A stretch of 64,000 nucleotides of DNA, from assembly GCA_965243605.1 (NCBI GenBank), contig CBDEVQ010000073.1, positions 1-64,000 on the forward strand, in the 5' to 3' direction. Numbering within the stretch: position 1 is the first letter of the stretch; every line of letters starts with the position of its first letter. The translations under genes and the position numbers were made by a program. This stretch comes from JBMYYR01 sp965243605. Lineage in GTDB: Bacteria > Bacteroidota > Bacteroidia > Flavobacteriales > CAJXXR01. Shown one piece after another: positions 19,124-27,008 of the stretch. The notes beneath the pieces are model-generated. The model was not told the DNA's origin, did no database searches, and worked only from the letters and a program-made list of their open reading frames with translations.

Positions 19124-19125
19124 TC

Positions 19126-20676
19126 ATGAATAAACCAAAAATATTAGATTGTACGATAAGAGATGGAGGGTATTATACAAATTGGGATTTTGATAATACA
19201 TTAATTCAAGTTTATTGTAAATTGATGGAACAACTTCCAGTAGAATATGTTGAAGTTGGCTATAGGAGTATCCCTCTAAAGGGATATACAGGAAAGTATT
19301 TTTACTGTCCTGAATATATTATGAAGGAACTTAAAGAATTAATGCCATCTAAAAAACTGGCTATTATTCTTAATGAAAAAGACATTAGAGTACAGCATTT
19401 GCCTGAATTACTTGAGCCTTGTATTTCTTATATAACAATGGTTAGAATTGCAATTGATCCGAAAAATTTTGAAAGAGCAATAAACCTTGCGATTGAAATA
19501 AAGAAAATGGGATTTGAAGTTGCCTTTAATGTGATGTATATGTCTGATTGGAAAAGTGATTCTGATTTTTTAAGATCTCTACCAAAATTGGATGGATTAG
19601 TTGATTATTTTTATATGGTCGATTCCTTTGGAGGAATTATGACTGAAGATGTTCAAGAAATTATAAGTTTAGTAAAGAAAGAATCAGGGGAAATATCGTT
19701 AGGTTTTCATGGACATGATAACCTCCAAATGGCTTTAGCTAATAGTTTAACAGCAATTAATTCAGGTTGTGATATTATCGATTGTACAATAACAGGAATG
19801 GGAAGAGGTGCAGGTAACCTAAGAACAGAATTATTACTTACATATTTAGATAGTAAAACAGATATCAAGTTGGATTATGGGATGTTAAGCTATGTTGTTT
19901 CTGAATTTGAAGAACTTAAAAATCACTACAAATGGGGTACGAATTTGCCATATATGTTTTCTGGAGCTTATTCTTTAAGTCAAAAGCAAGTTATGGAATG
20001 GGTAGGTTTGAATAGATATTCTATCAGTAGTATACTAAATGCTTTACACAATCAGAAAGAGCTAATAGAAGATAACTTGAATTTACCATTACTTAGTGTT
20101 AATAAGGATGTTAAGAAAGTTGTGATTGTTGGAGGTGGAAGTTCTTTTGTTCAGCATAACACAGCATTATTCAAATATTTGGCTAATAATCCTGAAATTT
20201 GTTTACTTCATGCTGGAGCTAGATACGTAAAAGATTGTTTAGAAATAAATAATAAACAATACTATGCTTTAGTTGGATCAGAAAGTGATAAGTTGAATGA
20301 TTCAATAGAGGATTTAGATGTTATTAAAGGACAGTGTGTTTACCCTCCTTTCCCTAGAGTAATGGGTACAATAATGCCAAATGAATTACAGTCTAAGTCT
20401 GTAGAATTAAAAGAGATAAGTTTTATTGATAAATATCATGATTCTCCTTTAGTTATTTCTATTCAAATAGCTTTAGATTTAGGAGCAACCGATATTTCAT
20501 TTTTTGGATTCGATGGGTATGAAGACCCTATAAACCGTAATCAGTTGCTTATAACTCAGGAAAATCAAAATGTGTTTGATATTATCAATTCTATGGATCA
20601 ATTATCAGTTAATGCATTGATCCCGACAAAATACAGAAACGTAGAACATTGTTCAATTTATGGGTTAATTCAATGA
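19126..20676 (+). CDS. DRE-TIM (HMGL-like) aldolase fused to a C-terminal Rossmann-like domain
   Basis: 516-residue two-domain protein. Residues 1-300 form an HMGL-like/4-hydroxy-2-oxovalerate-aldolase-type barrel: LDCTIRDGGYYTNWDF holds the Arg-Asp of the DRE-TIM signature, and FHGHDN (H195, H197) binds the divalent metal. From about residue 330 a second domain begins VVIVGGGSSF (Gly336-338) and includes IALDLGATDISFFGFDGY. It recalls the DUF115/MptE-like and GT42 families, but I am not certain. Such aldolases join or split a pyruvate unit and an aldehyde. With the KdsB-like and HAD genes directly behind it (ATGA overlap), it probably makes a 3-deoxy-ulosonic acid for the polymer. That is inference. 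Confidence 0.8.
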   Translation: MNKPKILDCTIRDGGYYTNWDFDNTLIQVYCKLMEQLPVEYVEVGYRSIPLKGYTGKYFYCPEYIMKELKELMPSKKLAIILNEKDIRVQHLPELLEPCISYITMVRIAIDPKNFERAINLAIEIKKMGFEVAFNVMYMSDWKSDSDFLRSLPKLDGLVDYFYMVDSFGGIMTEDVQEIISLVKKESGEISLGFHGHDNLQMALANSLTAINSGCDIIDCTITGMGRGAGNLRTELLLTYLDSKTDIKLDYGMLSYVVSEFEELKNHYKWGTNLPYMFSGAYSLSQKQVMEWVGLNRYSISSILNALHNQKELIEDNLNLPLLSVNKDVKKVVIVGGGSSFVQHNTALFKYLANNPEICLLHAGARYVKDCLEINNKQYYALVGSESDKLNDSIEDLDVIKGQCVYPPFPRVMGTIMPNELQSKSVELKEISFIDKYHDSPLVISIQIALDLGATDISFFGFDGYEDPINRNQLLITQENQNVFDIINSMDQLSVNALIPTKYRNVEHCSIYGLIQ

Positions 20677-21404
20677 AGAAAATAGGAATAATACCAGCTA
20701 GATATAAATCTTCAAGATTTCCAGGTAAACCATTAGCATTAATCTTAGGTAAACCTATGATTCTTCATGTGGCTAATATTGTAGAAAAGGCGTTGGGTAA
20801 GGATAATACCTATATTGCGACGGATAGCGAAAAGATTAAAGAGGTTGTAGAACATGCAGGATACAATGTTGTAATGACATCAAAGGATTGCCTTACTGGT
20901 ACAGATAGGTTAAGTGAAGTTGCCAGAAAAGTAGATGCTGACATTTATATCAATATTCAAGGCGATGAACCAATGGTAAACCCTTTAGATATTCTTAAAA
21001 TAGCTAAGGTAAAAGAAGATAACTTCAATTTTATTATTAATGGGATGTCAAATTTGACAAAAGATGAAGATCCTGATAATATTAATATTCCTAAAGTTCT
21101 AGTTAATAAAGATTATGAATTAATTTATATGTCTAGATTAGCAATCCCTGGAATTAAAGAAGCAAATAAAGGTAAGCCTGTATATAAAAAGCAAGTTTGT
21201 ATTTACGCATTTAATAAGCAAGAATTAGATGCTTTTGGAAAGACAACAGAGAAAGCAAAGTTTGAACTATATGAAGATATTGAAATATTAAGATTTTTTG
21301 ATCTAAATATGCCAATCAAAATGGTTGAAACAACTGGTTCTTCATTGGCAGTAGATGTTCCAGAGGATATAGAATTAGTTGAAAATGCTCTAAAAAATAA
21401 GTAA
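20673..21404 (+). CDS. CMP-ulosonic acid synthetase, KdsB family
   Basis: Cytidylyltransferase of 243 residues from ATG 20673, whose first bases overlap the aldolase stop (ATGA). GIIPARYKSSRFPGKPLA is the KdsB/NeuA nucleotide-binding motif, YINIQGDEPMV matches the KdsB metal loop, and TGSSLAVDVPEDIELVE matches the KdsB C-terminus. KdsB makes CMP-Kdo from CTP and Kdo for lipid A core. A locus-borne copy placed between an aldolase and a HAD phosphatase more likely activates a dedicated ulosonic acid. An earlier in-frame ATG at 20649 lies inside the aldolase gene and adds residues before the conserved start. Confidence 0.88.
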   Translation: MKKIGIIPARYKSSRFPGKPLALILGKPMILHVANIVEKALGKDNTYIATDSEKIKEVVEHAGYNVVMTSKDCLTGTDRLSEVARKVDADIYINIQGDEPMVNPLDILKIAKVKEDNFNFIINGMSNLTKDEDPDNINIPKVLVNKDYELIYMSRLAIPGIKEANKGKPVYKKQVCIYAFNKQELDAFGKTTEKAKFELYEDIEILRFFDLNMPIKMVETTGSSLAVDVPEDIELVENALKNK

Positions 21405-22027
21405 TGGAATTACAGAATATACTATGGGATTTTGATGGGGTTATTTTAGACTCAATGGAAGTAAGAGATATAGGATTTGAGAAGATTTTCAAAAACTACC
21501 CTCTTGATAAAGTGAACAAATTAATTGATTATCATAGAATAAATGGAGGTTTGTCAAGATATGTGAAAATTAGATATTTTTATGAAGAAATTTTGGAAGA
21601 AGAAATTTCTGATGAAAAGGTAAAAGAGTTTGCAAATTTGTTTTCAGAAATTATGAGAACATTATTAATTGATAAGAAGAGATTGATAGAGGATTCTGTT
21701 GCATTTATTAAAGATAATCATAAGAATTATAATTTTCATATAGTTTCAGGTTCTGATCAAAAAGAATTAAGATACTTATGTAAAGAATTAGACGTCGCAG
21801 CTTATTTCATATCTATTAATGGCTCACCTACAGCTAAAACAGTTTTAGTTGAAAATCTGATTAATGAATATGGTTATTCAAAAGAGCAAACGTGCTTGAT
21901 TGGTGATTCTATTAATGATTTAGAAGCTGCAGAAGCAAATCAGATTAATTTTATTGGATACAATAATAAGAATTTAAATGACGGATTATATATTGATAGA
22001 TTTGAAAGTACAACTTTATTAAATTAA
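21404..22027 (+). CDS. HAD-superfamily hydrolase (probable sugar phosphatase)
   Basis: 207-residue haloacid dehalogenase-like protein. Motif I is WDFDGVILDS with D9 and D11, a helical cap follows, motif II is the Ser in HIVSGSDQ, the conserved Lys lies in SPTAKT, and motif IV is IGDSINDLEAA. It belongs to the beta-phosphoglucomutase/phosphatase-like group with a C1 cap. Its ATG overlaps the cytidylyltransferase stop by one base. In the canonical Kdo route KdsC, a HAD phosphatase, removes the phosphate before activation by KdsB; this enzyme may do the same in the local pathway. Confidence 0.88.
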   Translation: MELQNILWDFDGVILDSMEVRDIGFEKIFKNYPLDKVNKLIDYHRINGGLSRYVKIRYFYEEILEEEISDEKVKEFANLFSEIMRTLLIDKKRLIEDSVAFIKDNHKNYNFHIVSGSDQKELRYLCKELDVAAYFISINGSPTAKTVLVENLINEYGYSKEQTCLIGDSINDLEAAEANQINFIGYNNKNLNDGLYIDRFESTTLLN

Positions 22028-22039
22028 TACTAAGCTAAA

Positions 22040-22975
22040 ATGAAGAAAAGATATTTAGTTACAGGAGCTGCAGGATTTGTGGGTTCAAAACTGTCAAAGA
22101 AATTGATTGATTCAGGTTCTGAGGTTTTAACCATAGATAACCTAAGTACAGGGAGTGAAAGTTGTATTCCTAAAGGCGTTGAATTTATTAAAGGAGATTG
22201 TCAGGATATAAATGTAATTAAGCAATTAGAAGGAGATCGTTTTGATGCTATTTTTCATATCGCAGGTCAAAGTTCAGGAGAAATATCTTTTGAAGATCCT
22301 GTTTATGATTTACAAACGAATACACAATCAACTTTACTGTTATTAAAGTTGGCAAAGAAGATAAATTGTACAAAGTTTATCTATGCTAGTACAATGTCAG
22401 TATATGGTGAAAATCAAATCGAATTTGTAAATGAAAAATCAACAACTAATCCTAAATCATTTTATGCTGTAGGAAAGTTAGCAAGTGAAAAGTATTTAGA
22501 TATTTATTCTAATTTAGGAATAGATACGGTTGCATTAAGATTATTTAATATTTATGGCCCAGGTCAGAATATGGAAAATATGAAGCAAGGTATGGTGAGT
22601 ATTTTTTTAGCACAGGCTATTAACGAAAAATCTGTTTTAGTTAAAGGAAGTAAAGATAGATTTAGAGATTTTATTTTTATTGATGATGTTGTTAATGCAT
22701 TTTTAGCAGTTTTAGATAAAGGTGAAAAAGGGTTTAGTTTATACAATGTTAGTACAGGTGTTAAAACAAGAGTAGAAGAATTAGTTGATGAAATTTCACG
22801 AAATGTTGATGACTCTATAAGCGTAACTTATAAAGGAAGTACACCAGGTGATCAATTTGGTATTTATGGAGACTCGAGTCTATTAAGAAATGATACTAAT
22901 TGGAGTCCTAAAGACAATTTTAATCAAGGTATTAAAAAAATGGTTGATTGGGCAACTATGAAACTCGAAAAATAA
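22040..22975 (+). CDS. NAD-dependent sugar epimerase/dehydratase (extended SDR)
   Basis: Extended short-chain dehydrogenase of 311 residues. The NAD-binding motif is VTGAAGFVGSKL (residues 6-17), an IDNLSTG segment follows, and the catalytic pair is Y142-x3-K146 in FYAVGKLASEKY. It resembles UDP-glucose/UDP-GlcNAc 4-epimerases and GDP-sugar 4,6-dehydratases; sequence alone does not decide. It follows the HAD gene after 12 bases. It may prepare the aldehyde or nucleotide sugar used by the aldolase, or act on a separate sugar of the repeat unit. Confidence 0.88.
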   Translation: MKKRYLVTGAAGFVGSKLSKKLIDSGSEVLTIDNLSTGSESCIPKGVEFIKGDCQDINVIKQLEGDRFDAIFHIAGQSSGEISFEDPVYDLQTNTQSTLLLLKLAKKINCTKFIYASTMSVYGENQIEFVNEKSTTNPKSFYAVGKLASEKYLDIYSNLGIDTVALRLFNIYGPGQNMENMKQGMVSIFLAQAINEKSVLVKGSKDRFRDFIFIDDVVNAFLAVLDKGEKGFSLYNVSTGVKTRVEELVDEISRNVDDSISVTYKGSTPGDQFGIYGDSSLLRNDTNWSPKDNFNQGIKKMVDWATMKLEK

Positions 22976-22987
22976 AAAGAAATAACT

Positions 22988-24433
22988 ATGGTTAATGTTA
23001 CTTTTTTTATTGAAGATGATAAGGTGATGAGTAAAATCACTTCAACAACTTCATTAGAAGTTGTTGAAGTGATTAATCTTACTGGAAATATTGATTTTCT
23101 TGGATTAGAGTTGTCTGAAAAAAAAAGTTTGTGGGACTTTGATAAGATAGGATATTTTGAAAATGAAATATTGTTTCATTTTTACATAAAATATGTTGGT
23201 ATAATTGATAATTTTTTTCAAAAATATAATGTTGAAAAAATTTCCTTTGAAGGAGAACATGAAATATATCCTTTTATAAAAGGATATTGTTTACCAAATA
23301 AGAACATAAAATTTAATAGAGTAAATTTTTACATTAAGTATGTTAAAAATTTCATCGGTTCTATTTTCACTTTGTGTGTATCAAATGTTTATTTATTCAT
23401 TGTATTATTATTCGGACGTAAAAATTCTGGGTTTAAAACTTTAGAAGTAAATAAACGTTTTGCTTTAATTCATTCAAGATCTTCATTTAAGAAAATATTT
23501 AACATTTGTAAAAATGATATCTTATATTATTATGATTCAATAACTTTAAAAGAAGTACCAAATGGTACTAACGTAGAATCAATTTTTTCAGTTTTAAGTT
23601 ATACTGAAAAAGTTTATTTTTTACTAAAACTTATGTTTAATTCTAGTGTAGGGTTAAAAGATAATTATAAATCTTCAAAAGTAATTTTAGGGAAATATAA
23701 CGCGTCACTTACATTATTGTTTCTTTCGAAAAGAATATCACATTTTTTGTTAATAAAAGAATGTTATAAAAAAATATTAAAACATAGTAAAAGTGATCAA
23801 TTTTATTCTGGGGAAAGAGAATCTAGATATGGTAAGTTAGCTATGGATTTAAGAAGTAATATAGAGAGTATAGCAATACCTCATGGAATGGCTTATTCTT
23901 ATGATTATCCATTAGGTATTTTTGGTGATACTTATTATGCTACTAGTATGCCAGAGAAATTATTCTTGGAGAAATTATATAAGGACAAAACCATATTATT
24001 TGCTGAAGATGTTTTAACCAAAATGTTTTTTGTAGGTTATGAAAATGGTTTAAAAAAGGAAAAAGAAGTTATTTTCTTTACTGAACCTAGAAGAATAGAA
24101 GTTAATATTGAAATTTTAAATATATTATTGAAAAATTTCAATAATATACGAGTTAAATTACACCCTTCTGACTCTAAAGGGAATTATTCTATGTTTAATA
24201 ATATAAATTACATAGAAGATTTCAATGAATCAATTTCAAATAATATTTGTTTAGCAAGAAAGTCTACTATCTTAATAGAAGCACTTTATAATAATTCAAA
24301 TGCTATGGCAATATTGATTGATGAAAAAGATAAATTTGATTTTAATAACACGTTTCCATCATTGAAAGATGAAAGGATATTAAGAGTTGAATCGTTTGAT
24401 GAATTAAAAGAAATAATGAAGAAACATGCTTAA
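22988..24433 (+). CDS. Unrecognised polysaccharide-locus protein, possible GT-B-type transferase
   Basis: 481-residue protein that I do not recognise. It is rich in Lys, Asn, Ile and Phe. The middle has one short hydrophobic stretch near residues 125-140. The C-terminal part shows AIPHGMAYSYDYP, EVIFFTEPRR, VRVKLHPSD-like text (reading IRVKLHPSDSKGNY) and CLARKSTILIEALYNNS, an arrangement seen in GT-B capsule transferases, in which a His-Pro motif binds the donor phosphate. It directly follows the ulosonic-acid cassette, so a transferase for the CMP-activated sugar is a reasonable guess. An 18-base perfect hairpin lies at codons 16-29. Its stop overlaps capE. Confidence 0.6.
   Translation: MVNVTFFIEDDKVMSKITSTTSLEVVEVINLTGNIDFLGLELSEKKSLWDFDKIGYFENEILFHFYIKYVGIIDNFFQKYNVEKISFEGEHEIYPFIKGYCLPNKNIKFNRVNFYIKYVKNFIGSIFTLCVSNVYLFIVLLFGRKNSGFKTLEVNKRFALIHSRSSFKKIFNICKNDILYYYDSITLKEVPNGTNVESIFSVLSYTEKVYFLLKLMFNSSVGLKDNYKSSKVILGKYNASLTLLFLSKRISHFLLIKECYKKILKHSKSDQFYSGERESRYGKLAMDLRSNIESIAIPHGMAYSYDYPLGIFGDTYYATSMPEKLFLEKLYKDKTILFAEDVLTKMFFVGYENGLKKEKEVIFFTEPRRIEVNIEILNILLKNFNNIRVKLHPSDSKGNYSMFNNINYIEDFNESISNNICLARKSTILIEALYNNSNAMAILIDEKDKFDFNNTFPSLKDERILRVESFDELKEIMKKHA
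23035..23074 (+). repeat. Perfect hairpin with 18-base arms inside a coding region
   Basis: Arms at 23035-23052 and 23057-23074 are exact reverse complements, separated by ATTA. The arms begin AATCACTTCAAC and end with its complement. The hairpin lies about 50 bases into the 22988 gene. It is not followed by a T run, so it is not an ordinary terminator; it could slow translation, attenuate, or stabilise the message. Confidence 0.75.
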
Positions 24434-25437
24434 AAATAAAACACTATTAATTACCGGAGGAACAGGATCTTTTGGAAATGCAGTTTTAAATCGGTTTTTA
24501 CATACAAGATCACTTTAGTGAAATCAGAATTTTTTCTCGTGATGAGAAAAAGCAAGATGATATGAGAAAACGTTTAAATAGCAGTAAACTTAAGTTTTAT
24601 ATAGGTGATGTAAGAGATTCCTTAAGTGTTGAAAGAGCAATGAGAGGTGTAGGATTATGTATTCCATGCTGCAGCATTAAAGCAAGTTCCATCATGCGAA
24701 TTTTTCCCAATTGAAGCGACTAAAACAAATGTATTTGGAACACAAAATGTAATAGAAGCTGCAATTACGAATAAAGTTAAGAAAGTAATTTGTTTAAGTA
24801 CAGATAAAGCGGCATATCCAAATTAATGCAATGGGGATTTCAAAAGCATTAATGGAAAAGGTAGCTATTGCTTCTGCTAGAAATACTGATGATACAACCG
24901 TATGTTTAACAAGATATGGAAATGTAATGGCATCTAGAGGATCTGTAATACCTCTTTTTTTAAATCAATTAAAAAATGGAGAATCATTGACAATTACAGA
25001 CCCTAGTATGACTCGTTTTTTAATGTCTTTAGAAGAAGCTGTAGAGCTTGTTTTATTTGCTTTTGAACATGGTAATCCAGGTGATTTATTTGTGAATAAA
25101 GCTCCAGCGGGAACAATAGGTGATTTAGGCACAAGCATTGAAAGAATTATGTAATAAAGATTCAGATATAAAAATCATCGGAACTCGTCATGGAGAAAAA
25201 TTATATGAAACTCTATGTACTCGTGAAGAAATGATGAAGGCTGAAGATATGGGTGGTTTTTATAGAATTCCTGCAGATAATAGAGATTTGAATTATGCTC
25301 AATATTTTTCAGAAGGAGAAAAAGATGTTTCGTTAATTGAAGATTATCATTCGCATAATACAGTTCAACAAGATGTAGAAGGAATGAAGAAACTATTGAT
25401 GAAATTACCAATTGTACTTGAACAAGTTGAACGTTAA
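24426..25437 (+). pseudogene. capE: UDP-GlcNAc 4,6-dehydratase/5-epimerase, four +1 frameshifts
   Basis: First enzyme of UDP-N-acetyl-L-fucosamine synthesis (CapE/FnlA/WbjB type), converting UDP-GlcNAc to a 4-keto-6-deoxy sugar with 5-epimerisation. The reading frame is broken four times, each by one extra base: 24506-24507 (A), 24652-24653 (G), 24820-24822 (A) and 25128-25129 (G). With these removed, about 335 residues read through without a stop, including ITGGTGSFGNAV, HAAALKQVPSCEF, the active-site LSTDKAAYPINAMGISKA and GTRHGEKLYETL. All four changes are insertions that duplicate a neighbour, and the rest of the gene is pristine, which suggests read errors. The start overlaps the previous stop. 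Confidence 0.9.
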
Positions 25438-25446
25438 TATTTAAAG

Positions 25447-25871
25447 ATGGTATTGAAACCCAAGCTTATTAAAGGTAATTTGTATACTGATGCAAGAGGG
25501 TCCTTGGCTTATAATAATGACTTTGATTTATCTTTAGTAAAAAGAATGTATACTATACAGAATAAGACAATAGATATTCAAAGAGGTTGGCAAGGGCATA
25601 AAATAGAAAAGCGGTTGGTTTAATGCAATAGAAGGTTGTTTTAAAATTAAGCTTATTGAGATAGATGATTGGGTAATACCTTCTTCAAATCTTGATGTTT
25701 TAGAGTTTGATCTTGATTCTAAAAGTATGGATGTTCTTTATGTGCCTGAAGGGTATATTAGTTGTATTCAATCTCAGAAATCCGATAGTAAAATTAATTG
25801 TTTTTGCAGACTATGGATTAGGAGAAATAGACGATGATTATAGGTTTGATTTAAGTAAGTTTAATAAGTAG
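25447..25871 (+). pseudogene. Small RmlC-like cupin/sugar isomerase-like protein, two +1 frameshifts
   Basis: Between capE and capF lies a gene whose repaired product is about 140 residues. It reads LIKGNLYTDARGSLAYNNDF, RGWQGHKIEKRWFNAIEG and VLYVPEGYISCIQS, the layout of an RmlC-like or FdtA-like cupin. Extra bases at 25615-25616 (T) and 25790-25793 (A) break it. After removal the frame runs to TAG at 25869. Small cupins at this position occur in other fucosamine-type loci and may act as sugar epimerases or isomerases; function is not proven. It starts 9 bases after capE and ends 4 before capF. Confidence 0.75.
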
Positions 25872-25875
25872 AACG

Positions 25876-26996
25876 ATGTTAAATATAGGAATAACAGGTA
25901 GTAAAGGATTTATCGGTTCACATTTAAAGAATACTTTAGAGTTATATAACGAAGGGTATAACATAATAGAATTTAGTAGGACATATTTTGATAATGAAAT
26001 AGAATTAGATTCATTTGTTAAACAATGTGATGTTATCGTACATCTATCAGCATTAAATAGACACGAAGACCAATCTGTTATTTATGAAACAAATGTTAAG
26101 CTTGTAGAAGTATTAATAGAGTCTTTAGAAAGGACTAATAGTGATGCTCATGTAATAATGTCTTCTTCGTCACAAGAAAATAAAGATAATCTATATGGTC
26201 AATCTAAACGTGAAGGAAGAAAGATGTTTAGTCAATGGGCTAAAAGAAATAATACGGTTTTTACAGGGTTAATTATCCCGAATGTATTTGGTCCCTTTGG
26301 AAAACCTTTTTATAATTCTGTAGTTGCTACTTTTGCGCATCAAGTTGTAAATAATCTTACTCCAACCATAAACGGTAATAGTATAGTTAACCTTATTTAT
26401 GTAGGAGAATTAGTTGAAAGAATTATTGAAGTTATTAATGATAGAAAAAATGATTCTTTACTTGAAATAGAAGCTACATCTGATATTGGTATTCAATCTT
26501 TATTAGATTTATTATTGAAATTTAAGTTAGGAATATCAAGAGAATGGAACTATTCCTCATTTAAAGAATACATTTGAAATTAATCTTTTTAATTCTTATA
26601 GGTGTTATATGAATATAAAAGATCATTTTCCTGTATTTTATCAAAAGCATTCAGATGATAGAGGGGCTTTTGTCGAAATTGTAAGATTAGGAATAGGTGG
26701 ACAAGTATCATTCTCAACAACTGTTCCTAATATTACAAGAGGAAATCATTTTCATACTAGAAAAAATTGAACGTTTTTCAGTGATCAAAGGAAAAGCAAA
26801 AATTCAAATGAGAAAAATTGATTCTGATGAAGTTCTAGAGTTTTATTTAGATGGAGATAAGCCTGGATATGTTGATATGCCGATATGGTATACTCATAAT
26901 ATTTCGAATATAGGTGATGATATATTATATACAAACTTTTGGATTAACGAACCATATAACCCAGAAAATGCTGATACATTTTTTGTAGAAGTATAA
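25876..26996 (+). pseudogene. capF: UDP-2-acetamido-2,6-dideoxy-hexulose 3-epimerase/reductase, two +1 frameshifts
   Basis: CapF/FnlB/WbjC-type bifunctional enzyme: a C-terminal cupin epimerises C3 and an N-terminal SDR domain reduces C4, giving UDP-N-acetyl-L-talosamine-type product. The N-terminal GITGSKGFIGSHL and the YGQSK-like catalytic motif (NLYGQSKREGRKMF) are intact. The frame is lost at a doubled G (26530-26531) and again at an A run (26761-26766). Repaired, it is about 372 residues, close to Staphylococcus aureus CapF (369), ending with the cupin GNHFHTRKIERFSVIKGKAK and IWYTHNISN. No other damage is visible. Confidence 0.9.
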
Positions 26997-27008
26997 AAAA
27001 CAAGACGA

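Noticed and set aside
25175..25411. Minus-strand 78-codon frame inside capE
   Set aside because: It lies opposite the real capE reading frame, which restores fully when one base is removed; the antisense frame has no recognisable features.
24506..26766. Programmed +1 frameshifting in capE, the cupin and capF
   Set aside because: The eight sites share no codon or sequence pattern beyond a duplicated base, four shifts in one 335-residue protein would give almost no product, and the errors are confined to one 2.3 kb patch, so assembly error is simpler.
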